A DNA stretch of 64,000 nucleotides from Cyclobacteriaceae bacterium (GTDB lineage Bacteria > Bacteroidota > Bacteroidia > Cytophagales > Cyclobacteriaceae), in assembly GCA_016787665.1 (NCBI GenBank), contig JAEUUC010000009.1:443744-507743 (forward strand). Reading direction: 5' to 3'. Each line of letters starts with the position of its first letter. The first letter of the stretch is position 1. Position numbers and translations under genes: made by a program. Shown here piece after piece: positions 36,444 to 45,682 of the stretch. The notes under the pieces were generated by a model, which saw only the letters and a program-made list of their open reading frames with translations, was not told where the DNA came from and searched no databases.

Positions 36444-36479
36444 TTGTAAATATACTGTTAAAGACCAATAATTGGCATT

Positions 36480-38534
36480 CTATTTCATGGGTAATTGAAT
36501 GAAAAATATGGAACCTTCTCCTTCCTTAGTTTCCACACTTAACACCCCACCATGGGCCTTCATAATATCATAACTCAAACTCAACCCTAATCCTGTGCCT
36601 TGTCCGGTGGGCTTGGTAGTGAAGAAAGGTTGAAAGATTTTTTTCTTAATCGAATCAGGAATGCCATTGCCGTTGTCCATTACACTGATTTCAATTATAT
36701 CACTCAGCTTCCTTGTCGTAACAGTAACAGTTGGTTCATATGTATCCTCCGAAGCCTTGGCGTAGGAGGACTTTTCACTCACTGCATAGAAGGCATTGTT
36801 AATCAGATTCAATAACACTCTTCCAATATCCTGCGGAATCACATTCAACTTTGGAAGGGAAGGGTCGAGGTGAGTTTCAAATTTAGCGTTGAAACTTTTG
36901 TCTTTGGCACGCAGACCATGATACGCTAATCGCAAATACTCATCTGCCAATGCGTTGATATCCGTTAACTCTTTTTGTCCGGAACTCGTGCGACTGTGTT
37001 GCAACATTCCCTTCACAATATCTGCTGCACGTTTGCCATGGTGATTTACTTTTTCCGAGTTGGACTCGATGTCGTTGGTTAATAGATTTACTTCTTCAAG
37101 GTTGTTATTTCTAATTTCAGATTTTAAGTCTCGAATTAAATCCAGATTTACCTCCGAAAAATTATTCACGAAGTTCAGCGGGTTCTGTATTTCATGCGCG
37201 ATGCCTGCGGTGAGTTCACCAAGGCTTGCCATCTTTTCGGATTGGATGAGTTGGGATTGGGTAGATTTTAACTGTGATAAAGCATTCTCTACTTTCTCTT
37301 TTTGCTCTTGTAACACCATATTGGTTTTATGCTTTTGGCGATTGCTACGGTAAAGGATGTAACCGATTACAGAAAGAACAGTAATTCCCGAAAGCATTCC
37401 ATAGGTTCTGATATTGGATTGTGTTTTAATCCTTTCCTTTTCCAAATTCTCTAAACGTAGCGCCTCATCGAGCGATAGCTTTTGAAAATCCGCAAGATTC
37501 TTGATTCTAACTTTATACAAGCTGTCTTTAGTAATCAGAGCCAGGCTTTGATATTTATATACATTTTCAATTTGGTTGGTTAGTTGATAGGCTTTATAAA
37601 GATCCTCGTAAGCAACCCCTATGTCAATTCCCCTATAACCAACCCCAGCAACAGACTTTATTACGGGCAAATTTTTAATAGCATAGGATAGCACCGAATC
37701 TTTGTTTTTCTCAGTGAGATAAATTCGAAAGAGTCGATGATTTAGGTTGGCCACATCGGCCTGATTGTTTTGCCTGGTGGATGACTGCAGGCCTTCATAG
37801 TAAGCTGCTTTTGCTTTTTCAACATCTCCTTTTGCCAAAAAGATATCACCAATGGTGACCATATTGTTACCAGCGTATCCCTGCGCCAATGGGTTTTGTG
37901 TAAGTCGTTCCGCTTCCTTTGCATAGTATAATGCAGAGTCTAGTTGGTTCATTTCTAAGTACGCTGTTCCAAGATTCATGTTAGCCGTCATTTGGCGGTC
38001 AGGATGATTAATCTCTGTAGCAATTCTTCGCGCTTCTCTTAACTCAATTATTTGTCGTTCGTGATTTTCAGCATTGCGCATCACGCCAGCCAATACATGA
38101 TGTATGGTGGCTAAAACAATTTGCCTGTTCTTGCCAGGAATTGGATATTGCACCACCTTCCATCCTTGTACTTCTTCATTTGCGGGGTCTTCGGCAATCT
38201 TAAGTGCTTGCAATAAGTTTGTGAACGCCTCAGAATATCTCCCCATCGCATTGTATTGATAAGCCCTGCTTATTAGCGCAGTTGCCTCGGCTAGTTTTAT
38301 AGTATTCCTCTTTGCGAACATTAAACGATTCTCAACATACTGAAGCGCTGAATCCCTATTCGCTTCAAGGAAGTGCAAATACAGATTATAGGAGGCATTA
38401 TGCCTGGCGGAGTCTGTTGTGGCATTTCTCAAAACAATACGCAGGCTGTCAGGATAACTATGCTGTGCAAATGCCAGAACAGGAAGTAAACTAATCACTA
38501 GTAATCCAAAATATTTCTTTATATACATTTTCAA
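36480..38534 (-). CDS. TPR-containing sensor histidine kinase
   Basis: The 684-residue product has signal peptide MKMYIKKYFGLLVISLLPVLAFA and TPR-type helical repeats at ~30-350 (ADSALYYAKEAERL-like repeats such as LEMNQLDSALYYAKEAERL). A transmembrane helix lies near 375-395, followed by a coiled coil. HisKA has phosphoacceptor His ~447 in AHEIQNP and HATPase runs to the C-terminus, with DNGNGIP and GQGTGLGLSLSYDI. The ATPase carries an in-frame YAKASED insertion from a palindromic element at 36745-36770. The start overlaps the stop of the 2353-aa kinase gene by 4 nt. The TPRs probably form the periplasmic sensor. Confidence 0.92.
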   Translation of the reverse strand: MKMYIKKYFGLLVISLLPVLAFAQHSYPDSLRIVLRNATTDSARHNASYNLYLHFLEANRDSALQYVENRLMFAKRNTIKLAEATALISRAYQYNAMGRYSEAFTNLLQALKIAEDPANEEVQGWKVVQYPIPGKNRQIVLATIHHVLAGVMRNAENHERQIIELREARRIATEINHPDRQMTANMNLGTAYLEMNQLDSALYYAKEAERLTQNPLAQGYAGNNMVTIGDIFLAKGDVEKAKAAYYEGLQSSTRQNNQADVANLNHRLFRIYLTEKNKDSVLSYAIKNLPVIKSVAGVGYRGIDIGVAYEDLYKAYQLTNQIENVYKYQSLALITKDSLYKVRIKNLADFQKLSLDEALRLENLEKERIKTQSNIRTYGMLSGITVLSVIGYILYRSNRQKHKTNMVLQEQKEKVENALSQLKSTQSQLIQSEKMASLGELTAGIAHEIQNPLNFVNNFSEVNLDLIRDLKSEIRNNNLEEVNLLTNDIESNSEKVNHHGKRAADIVKGMLQHSRTSSGQKELTDINALADEYLRLAYHGLRAKDKSFNAKFETHLDPSLPKLNVIPQDIGRVLLNLINNAFYAVSEKSSYAKASEDTYEPTVTVTTRKLSDIIEISVMDNGNGIPDSIKKKIFQPFFTTKPTGQGTGLGLSLSYDIMKAHGGVLSVETKEGEGSIFFIQLPMK
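36745..36770. repeat. Palindromic REP-like element inside a kinase gene (copy 1)
   Basis: The 26-bp imperfect palindrome has arms TCCTCC...GGAGGA and inner GCC...GGC. Read on the minus strand it gives YAKASED in the HATPase region, between SEKSS and TYEPTV. Other kinases here have a different loop at that place. I recall the same short motif as a recurring in-frame insertion in Bacteroidota and other genomes, but this was not checked. Confidence 0.6.
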
Positions 38535-41500
38535 GCAATTGGTAGTTGGATAATAAATTTTGAACCGTCTTCTTCTTTCGTCTCCACCTTCAACTCCCCA
38601 CCATGAGCCTTCACAATATCATAACTTAATGATAGACCCAAACCAGTTCCTTGTCCAGTTGGCTTTGTTGTAAAGAACGGCTGAAAGATTTTTTCTTTAA
38701 TTGAATCAGGAATACCATTGCCATTGTCCTTTACACTGATCTCAATTTTATCAATCAGCTTCTTTGTCGTAACAGTAACAGATGGTTCATATGTATCCTC
38801 CGAAGCCTTGGCGTAGTAGGACTTTTCGCTTACCGCGTAAAACGCGTTGTTGATCAGGTTCAACACCACGCGGCCAATATCCTGAGGTATTACGCTCACT
38901 TTAGGCAATGATGGATCGAGGTTCGTCTCAAATTTTGCATTGAACGACTTGTCTTTGGCCCGCAAGCCGTGATAGGCCAACCGCAAATATTCATCGACCA
39001 ACGCGTTGATATCGGTTGATTCCTTTACACCCGTACTGCTTCTTGAATGTTGTAGCATGCCCTTTACAATATCAGCCGCACGCTTACCGTGATGACTTAT
39101 TTTTTCCAGGTTGCCGGCAATATCATTCAGCAACTCATTTTCCTCTTTGTTGCTGCTAGTATCTTGTGTCTTACGTCTTATATCTTGTATCTCCTTGATA
39201 AGTTCATTACTAACTTCACTAAAATTGTTTACAAAGTTCAAGGGGTTTTGAATTTCATGGGCGATGCCGGCCGTGAGTTCGCCCAGGCTGGCCATCTTTT
39301 CACTTTGCACCAACTGGTTTTGGGCAGCCCGCAGCTCTTTCAGCGTATTTTCCATCTGTGTTTTGGCTGCCTCCAGCTTATTAAAATCTTCGTAGCGTGC
39401 ATAGGCAGTGGAGAACGTATCGGCCACCGATTGAATCAAGTGCAAATGATCGTCCGTCAATTGAACGGTGTTGCCTACGTACAAGATGCCTTGCAGGAAC
39501 GGTACATAATGCAGGTAGAGTCCTTCTTTTGGCACCGTTCTCAAATACTGCTCGGGGGTGGCAATCTGGCGTTCCTTGACCAGCGACTCGGCCAGTGCCG
39601 CAAACCCCTCGGTGTCCCAATGCGTGATGTGGATTTTCTTCGCCCGCCACTCCTCAATGGCATCAAAGAACGGGCTGGACGAGTACGGCAGATGAAAGGC
39701 AGCAATGGCCTTGCCTTCTGGTGTGGACAAAAAGGTATGAATGAGTTGTTCCTGTTCATCCATGATGAACACTCCGCACCGTACAAACGGAATGCCCAGC
39801 GTGGTCAGTTCCTTCCAGATGAGGGGCGTAATGCGCTCCAGGTCTTGCACGGTGCGCATGCTGGCAATTTCTGCCCGCACGCGATCGAGCGAAGCGCTGC
39901 GCACGGCCTCGCGCGCAACCTCTTCTGACTTTTGCAATTCTATGTAGCGTCTAAAGGTGAGGTCTACAATGGCATTAAAGCGATGCAATATTTTTTTCTC
40001 ACCTTCTGTAATGGGTTGCTCCGCATACCCATAAAATAACCCTTCCGAAAACGGGAGAAAAAACCCATGTTGCTCATATTGCTCGGTTTGTTCCACGGGC
40101 ACCGTAAAGGTGGAATTGATTTTTTCATAGTACGTTCTAAGCAACTCACCTTTCAGCACAGGGAAATAATCGGTGTTGTGCACCCAGGCATCGTAGGCGC
40201 CTGCCAGCACCTCATGACCATCCAGCAAAGCGGACCCCACCACGGGAAGGTTATCGGTTCCCTGTGTGGTGGTGGCCGAGTACAGTCTTACATTCCGGTT
40301 TTGTTTGGTGAGCAATCCAACACCACATCGAAACGTATTTATTCCAAGCTTTCGCATTTCGGCAAACAACACACCTGCTGTTGCTATCAGGTCATTGCTG
40401 TTGTGCATGGCCATCGCTTTGCCGCGCACCTTCTCCAGTGCCGCTTCGATGGTGGCCTCTCTGGCATTGGCTTCTGCTTTTTGCAGATCATTGAATCGCC
40501 TATAGGTTAAACTTAATACAGAACTAAATCTGCGGAAGATTTGCAACTCCTCTTCTGGTACTGCTTTGCTCGTGACTACATAAAACGATCCTTCTGCGAA
40601 CATCGGGAAATAGAAGTACAATTCATCGGCCCCTCTATTTTCCGGAATGGCAACCTGATTCGTAATGTATTGATAGTATTCCTTAATTTCATTTCCACGC
40701 AAGACGTGATGGTATTCCTCCTGTTTGAGCCAATGATCATACGTATTATCCAGGAGTGGGTGTCCCCGCATGTCGATCATTCCCTTCACCTGAAAGGTCT
40801 CCCCTTCGGGCGACCTGCTGGCCGAGGACATTTCAGCAATTGTGTTTTCTTTATTCAGTAGTCCGGCACCACATCGCACAATCGTGGAATCGATTAGATC
40901 ATCCAGTTGTTCATAATATATCTTAATGGTTTTACCTAAGTCTTCCGTGTGATGCATGGCCATGGCTTGCGCTCTCACGCGTTCCAAGGCCGCTTCAATC
41001 TGAGCTTCCCGTGCCTGCGCCTCGGCCTTTTGAAGATCTCGGTACCGAAGGTAAGTTTGTGAAAACACCGAAGTAAAACGCTTCATCACCGGCTGCTGTT
41101 GTTCCGTGTGGGGCTGGAGCGAGTACGCCCAGATAGCGCCTTCATTAAAAAAATAAAACTGACAATGCATGTCGGGCAACTCCTGTAACGGCTGCGACAA
41201 ATAGCCAGGGGCGGTGTTTATTAGATCAATATATTTTTGCTTGTCTTTTCCGGAAAGGTAATAGTATAAATATCCCGTCTTGCTTCGCCATGCATCGTAC
41301 ATTAACTGCCATAGCTTATGCGCATTCATGTCCAATGTGCCGGATGCCTTTACCATCTTACCTGGCGATTTATCCGGGCGGCTCTCTTCCAGGTTGGTTA
41401 CCGACCATACGTCCATCGTTTTGTTGACATCGATGATGGCTATGCCGCAGCGAACATTTTCTATACGCTGTCTGTCCAGTTCACTGAACAAAGTAGCAAT

Positions 41501-44500
41501 GGCACTACTCACGTCTTCACTGCTGTGCATGGCCATGGTTTTGGCTCGCACTCTTTCCAGCGCAGCCTCGATCTGTGCTTCTCTTGCCTGCGCTTCCGCT
41601 TTTTGCAGATCGAGGAAGCGGGTGTAGGTTTGATTGAATACAGCCGCAAACCTTTCTAATAATGCAATCACGGTTGCAGATTTTGGTTCGGGAGAGGAAA
41701 TGGCAAGATGTCCTTTCGAAAAAAAAGCAGCCGTAATCACTCTTCTTCCCTTGGTCGCTTTGCTAGTGGCTCTCGAACCCGTCATGCTGTTTCTATACGA
41801 GAGCCAACCTTCTAATTTTTTTTCAGTGAGTTCAATCACAAACGAAGGCTTGCCTGTCTTCCAGGCAGTAGTAAGAGGCTTCAACAAATTCGGCTCGTCT
41901 ATGCTCAACGCCACGGTTTTACCCAAGTTGGCACCGCCAAGTTCCCAGTCTGTAGCACTGAATTCAATGGTTCTGTTGGCTTCGTTGTAAATACCGATGG
42001 TGACTTGCAAGACTTCGCCCACGCCTAACTTTTCAAATTCATTAAAAAGAACTGCAGCCGTTTGGGTAAGCTCTTCACTTTTGTGCATGGCCATCGTTCG
42101 TGCCCGCACTCTTTCTAATGCTGTTTCAATCTGTGCTTCTCTTGCCTGCGCTTCTGCTTTTTGCAGATCGAGAAAACGGATGTACGATTGTTCAAACACA
42201 TTTCCAAAACGCTTCAGGACATTATTTTCATTTTCATTGAAAGGTTTTCCATGATGATTGGTGATTGAGATGCTTGTATATTGTGAGATAACAACCGAAC
42301 GTGCAAAACCACCTTCGCGAGACATCAACTCCTTTTTTCTTTCATTCGATAGATTGCTCCAAGGTGCATATTTAAACAGGTGGGTAAACAACTCACGCTT
42401 TTCTTTGTCGCTAAAAGTCTCAATTAAAAAACTATTGCCAGTTTTAATTGCGTTGCGCAGTTTTGTAAAAATGGGTTTGTTTAATGGTGGCACGTTCACC
42501 TTACTTGCATAGTCAGCCATGCCACCCGAAGCCCAGATAGAAAAATTGGTGTTAACTTCAGAATTGATGGCAATGAAAACTCCACCATTTATATCCATTC
42601 CAATACCATGCAATTGCTGTGCAACAATATTTACTACATCCTGTAATTCTTTGGTGTGATGCATGGCAAGACTTCTTGCGCGTACACGCTCGAGGGCCAA
42701 CTGAATTTCTGCTTCCCTTGCCTGGGCTTCGGCTTTTTGCAAATCGAGGAAGCGGGTGTAGGTTTGCTGGAATACTTTTCCAAATCGCATCAGAACATTA
42801 TTCTCATCGTCTGTAAAAGGAGTTTCAGAATAATGCTCAATATACAATCCAACATTTTCCAGCAATACGGTGGAAATGGAAAGTGCTGGCTTGCTGAATA
42901 TGGCTTGCATGGCTTCTTCCGTCAATGACGGAATCCACTTAAAAAGATCACGATAAAATTTATTTTTTACTTTAAATGGCAAAAGGTTAGCAAAAAAAGA
43001 ATCTTGCCTGGCTTTTGCTTCACGGTAACTGTTCCAATGTGGCGAATCAAAATAAGGAATGCAGATCTCTGATGGCACACCTTGCTGAAGGGTTGCAAGC
43101 CAGATATGCATATCTTCCCGTTCCTTGTAGTCCAGGATAAAGCCGGCATGTTCAACATTGATATTCAAACCAACAAATTGCTCGAACACTACCTGAATGA
43201 CCTCTTTGAGTTCTTCAGTATGATGCATGGCCATCGTCTTTGCTCTTACACGTTCCAACGCTAATTCGATTTCTGCCTCCCTTGCCTGGGCTTCAGCTTT
43301 TTGCAGATCAAGGAAGCGGGTATAGGATTGTTCGAATACTCGCGCAAATCTTTTTAAGATGGTTACATCATCATCCGAAACTAATTTCCCAATGGTAGAG
43401 GGGATTGCGATAGCAGAGTTTTTCTCAAATGCGATGGAGATACCAAAGTTCTTACTGCTTAATATCAATTGCTTTACAGGTTTTGGCAATAGTTTATATT
43501 CGGTGTGTTGAAACAGGTATTTGAAATACTCGTTTTTCTCTTTTTTATCATACAACATGCTAAAGAATGGCAATCCCTCTTTTCTCGCGTTAATCTGATC
43601 GAGGGATATGGAGTGTTTTGTAAAAGGTATAAAGAAAGGTACCGCATAAGATTGCATGGCATCCGTGATCCACTGAGTGTGATCATTGGAATCAGGTAAA
43701 AATGTCATCACCAGTGCAGCACCTTTATCGATTCCGAATTCCAATTCCTGAAATTTCTGATACAATACTGCTACCACATCTTTGAGTTCATCACTTTTTT
43801 GCATTGCCAAAGACCTGCTGCGCACTCTTTCCAATGCTGCTTCTATCTGCGCTTCGCGTGCCTGAGCTTCGGCTTTTTGGAGATCTTTAAACCTGCGATA
43901 CGCCAAATCAAAAACCTGTGCTGATCTTTTTTGAAGCTCAATGGAATCATAAGATGGTTCTTTGGATGAAACCATTAACAAAGCGCCACCTGAGAATTTC
44001 GAAAAATGGTAATACCGTTTTTCTTTTGTACTACCACTTTTTTTCATGGCAGCATTAACTTCTGGCGCCAACTTAAAAAGTATCTTGTACCATTCCCTTT
44101 GCTTATCACCGCTTACCTCAATCGTATAATCACTCGCCTTGCTTTTAAATTTTTTAATGAATTCTGTTGCAATTTCACATGAGTTCTTGGGAATTTTAAA
44201 GAAGCCATAAGTTATCGCGCCTTCCAAATCACTACTAATGCGGAACGCTCTCCATGATAGAATATATCCTTCGTCTTCATCATAGAGGTGAACGGCAGAG
44301 GTTTCTAATTCACGTTGCCCAATCAACCCCATCTGCTCACGCAGCACCTTTGATACATCGGTCAATTCATCAGACCTATGCATGGCCAATGCCCTTGCTC
44401 TTATTCGTTCCAAAGCCGCCTCAATCTTTGCTTCTCTGGCCTGTGCTTCTGCTTGTTGAAGATCACTGAACCTCTTGTAAGCAAATGAAAAAACAGACGT

Positions 44501-45592
44501 GGCGCGCTGTAACAAGCCCCAACTCTCCTGTGAAATTTCTCCCGGTGAGGCCGCACCCATAAATCCATTTGAGAATTTTATTAGGTGATAGGTACGTTCG
44601 GGTATTTCGCCTTCATAATATCCTTGCAATACGGAAGATTTTTCTGCGCAGTAGTTAATCCACTCTTTGCGGTTTTTGCCTTGCATTAATATGGAAGTAC
44701 GTGTTTCTTTCGAGCGATAAAACTTTTTCATCTCCCGGCCTACCCAGGTTTCTTCCAGGCGCAACGTCATGTGGTCGGTGACTAAATTTTTGTTTTTGCC
44801 TCGCACGCCTTTAATGGCATACCAACACTCAGTGGTTCCTGTGATTTCATTTATGATGTAAATGGAACTTGTCTCTAATTCTTCTACACCGAGAGCGCCA
44901 ATTTCCTTTCGCAGCACCTCGGCTACTTCCACCAGCTCTTCGGGTTTTTGCATAGCCAACGATCGTGCCCGCACTTTTTCCATAGCAGCTTCAATAGCCA
45001 GTTCTCTGTTCTTGTGCTCCAGTTCAACGGTTCGCCTTTTCACCGCTTCACGCAATTGAATATTTTCTGCTTTAATTTTCTCAACAGCAAGCTGCTGGCC
45101 TTCTTCGGTTCGGTGGTCTGGAAATGACGTATGATGGTGACTGATTTTCCAGGTTTTTCCATCCTGTTCCAACACTTCTGATATTCGGGCATGCCCATAG
45201 AAGGTCCAGTCTTTTCCTGTTAACACGTATAAATCGCACTCTTCATTAATGATTGCCGCGTTGCCAATCATTTTTATTCCGATTCTCCGTTTGCGCAAGT
45301 CAACCTTGCCCGTCATCTCATCGGCTGTGGCCTCGTAAAATTTAGCAGCTGCTTTTTTTGAGTTGAATATTTCCCCCTCGGCCGAGCCGTAAATGGTAAC
45401 ATGACTATCCAGGTAGGTGGCAAAAGTCTTCATGTCGCCCTTAAGCACGGCATCCCAGATGGTGTGATACGTATTCAGAATTTCTGCCTCAACTTTTTGG
45501 GTCAGTCTTACCGCGGCAGCTGGAGTTATCCGTATTTCGGAAACAGTGCTTTTTTTCGGCTTAGCGGATACTTTCCTCTTGGCGGTAGGCAT
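38531..45592 (-). CDS. Giant histidine kinase: SnoaL-like domain, ten tandem sensory repeats, HisKA-HATPase (2353 aa)
   Basis: Residues ~25-165 are a SnoaL/NTF2-like domain (MKTFATYLDSHVTIYGSAEG, KISHHHTSFPDHR). From ~200 to ~2085 there are ten tandem units of ~190 residues, each opened by the same helix (consensus ALERVRARxMAMHxSEEL, at ~200, 397, 582, 778, 965, 1158, 1345, 1534, 1718 and 1898) and linked by QKAEAQAREAQIE. The units are GAF-like in secondary structure. HisKA has phosphoacceptor His ~2112 and HATPase follows. There is no signal peptide or transmembrane helix, so it is cytosolic. The ATPase carries the YAKASED insertion. It is the first gene of the kinase operon. Ligands of the repeats are unknown. 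Confidence 0.88.
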   Translation of the reverse strand: MPTAKRKVSAKPKKSTVSEIRITPAAAVRLTQKVEAEILNTYHTIWDAVLKGDMKTFATYLDSHVTIYGSAEGEIFNSKKAAAKFYEATADEMTGKVDLRKRRIGIKMIGNAAIINEECDLYVLTGKDWTFYGHARISEVLEQDGKTWKISHHHTSFPDHRTEEGQQLAVEKIKAENIQLREAVKRRTVELEHKNRELAIEAAMEKVRARSLAMQKPEELVEVAEVLRKEIGALGVEELETSSIYIINEITGTTECWYAIKGVRGKNKNLVTDHMTLRLEETWVGREMKKFYRSKETRTSILMQGKNRKEWINYCAEKSSVLQGYYEGEIPERTYHLIKFSNGFMGAASPGEISQESWGLLQRATSVFSFAYKRFSDLQQAEAQAREAKIEAALERIRARALAMHRSDELTDVSKVLREQMGLIGQRELETSAVHLYDEDEGYILSWRAFRISSDLEGAITYGFFKIPKNSCEIATEFIKKFKSKASDYTIEVSGDKQREWYKILFKLAPEVNAAMKKSGSTKEKRYYHFSKFSGGALLMVSSKEPSYDSIELQKRSAQVFDLAYRRFKDLQKAEAQAREAQIEAALERVRSRSLAMQKSDELKDVVAVLYQKFQELEFGIDKGAALVMTFLPDSNDHTQWITDAMQSYAVPFFIPFTKHSISLDQINARKEGLPFFSMLYDKKEKNEYFKYLFQHTEYKLLPKPVKQLILSSKNFGISIAFEKNSAIAIPSTIGKLVSDDDVTILKRFARVFEQSYTRFLDLQKAEAQAREAEIELALERVRAKTMAMHHTEELKEVIQVVFEQFVGLNINVEHAGFILDYKEREDMHIWLATLQQGVPSEICIPYFDSPHWNSYREAKARQDSFFANLLPFKVKNKFYRDLFKWIPSLTEEAMQAIFSKPALSISTVLLENVGLYIEHYSETPFTDDENNVLMRFGKVFQQTYTRFLDLQKAEAQAREAEIQLALERVRARSLAMHHTKELQDVVNIVAQQLHGIGMDINGGVFIAINSEVNTNFSIWASGGMADYASKVNVPPLNKPIFTKLRNAIKTGNSFLIETFSDKEKRELFTHLFKYAPWSNLSNERKKELMSREGGFARSVVISQYTSISITNHHGKPFNENENNVLKRFGNVFEQSYIRFLDLQKAEAQAREAQIETALERVRARTMAMHKSEELTQTAAVLFNEFEKLGVGEVLQVTIGIYNEANRTIEFSATDWELGGANLGKTVALSIDEPNLLKPLTTAWKTGKPSFVIELTEKKLEGWLSYRNSMTGSRATSKATKGRRVITAAFFSKGHLAISSPEPKSATVIALLERFAAVFNQTYTRFLDLQKAEAQAREAQIEAALERVRAKTMAMHSSEDVSSAIATLFSELDRQRIENVRCGIAIIDVNKTMDVWSVTNLEESRPDKSPGKMVKASGTLDMNAHKLWQLMYDAWRSKTGYLYYYLSGKDKQKYIDLINTAPGYLSQPLQELPDMHCQFYFFNEGAIWAYSLQPHTEQQQPVMKRFTSVFSQTYLRYRDLQKAEAQAREAQIEAALERVRAQAMAMHHTEDLGKTIKIYYEQLDDLIDSTIVRCGAGLLNKENTIAEMSSASRSPEGETFQVKGMIDMRGHPLLDNTYDHWLKQEEYHHVLRGNEIKEYYQYITNQVAIPENRGADELYFYFPMFAEGSFYVVTSKAVPEEELQIFRRFSSVLSLTYRRFNDLQKAEANAREATIEAALEKVRGKAMAMHNSNDLIATAGVLFAEMRKLGINTFRCGVGLLTKQNRNVRLYSATTTQGTDNLPVVGSALLDGHEVLAGAYDAWVHNTDYFPVLKGELLRTYYEKINSTFTVPVEQTEQYEQHGFFLPFSEGLFYGYAEQPITEGEKKILHRFNAIVDLTFRRYIELQKSEEVAREAVRSASLDRVRAEIASMRTVQDLERITPLIWKELTTLGIPFVRCGVFIMDEQEQLIHTFLSTPEGKAIAAFHLPYSSSPFFDAIEEWRAKKIHITHWDTEGFAALAESLVKERQIATPEQYLRTVPKEGLYLHYVPFLQGILYVGNTVQLTDDHLHLIQSVADTFSTAYARYEDFNKLEAAKTQMENTLKELRAAQNQLVQSEKMASLGELTAGIAHEIQNPLNFVNNFSEVSNELIKEIQDIRRKTQDTSSNKEENELLNDIAGNLEKISHHGKRAADIVKGMLQHSRSSTGVKESTDINALVDEYLRLAYHGLRAKDKSFNAKFETNLDPSLPKVSVIPQDIGRVVLNLINNAFYAVSEKSYYAKASEDTYEPSVTVTTKKLIDKIEISVKDNGNGIPDSIKEKIFQPFFTTKPTGQGTGLGLSLSYDIVKAHGGELKVETKEEDGSKFIIQLPIA
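38796..38821. repeat. Palindromic REP-like element inside a kinase gene (copy 2)
   Basis: TCCTCCGAAGCCTTGGCG followed by TAGTAGGA is copy 2 of the element at 36745, with one change in the right arm. It encodes YAKASED at the corresponding place of the giant kinase. Confidence 0.6.
39850..45000 (-). repeat. Ten internal repeats (~566 bp, ~190 aa each) in the giant kinase gene
   Basis: Each unit carries an AMH-containing helix near 44960, 44370, 43830, 43240, 42670, 42100, 41540, 40960, 40420 and 39880, preceded by the AQAREA linker. The helix-linker segments are strongly conserved, while the intervening cores have diverged a good deal, so this is an old duplication kept recognisable by conserved signalling helices. 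Confidence 0.75.
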
Positions 45593-45647
45593 AGACGTGG
45601 ATTAAAGTCAAACCGATATCGACATTCTAAATGTAACGATTTTTCGG

Positions 45648-45666
45648 GGCCCGGAACTGTCGGGCC
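45648..45666. terminator. GC-rich hairpin upstream of the giant kinase gene
   Basis: GGCCCG and CGGGCC pair around a 7-nt loop. It lies in the 90-bp gap between the tRNA-protein transferase stop and the kinase start. No T-tract follows on either strand, so it may slow or end transcription from 45683-46459 but is not a textbook terminator. Confidence 0.25.
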
Positions 45667-45682
45667 ACTAACGAGATGCCGA

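Noticed and set aside
39089..39928. Plus-strand open frame of ~280 codons
   Set aside because: Antisense to the giant kinase gene; no family features.
38810..45100. CRISPR-like or tandem DNA repeats in this stretch
   Set aside because: The repeats are ~566 bp, in frame and encode protein domains of one kinase; no short direct repeats with unique spacers were seen.
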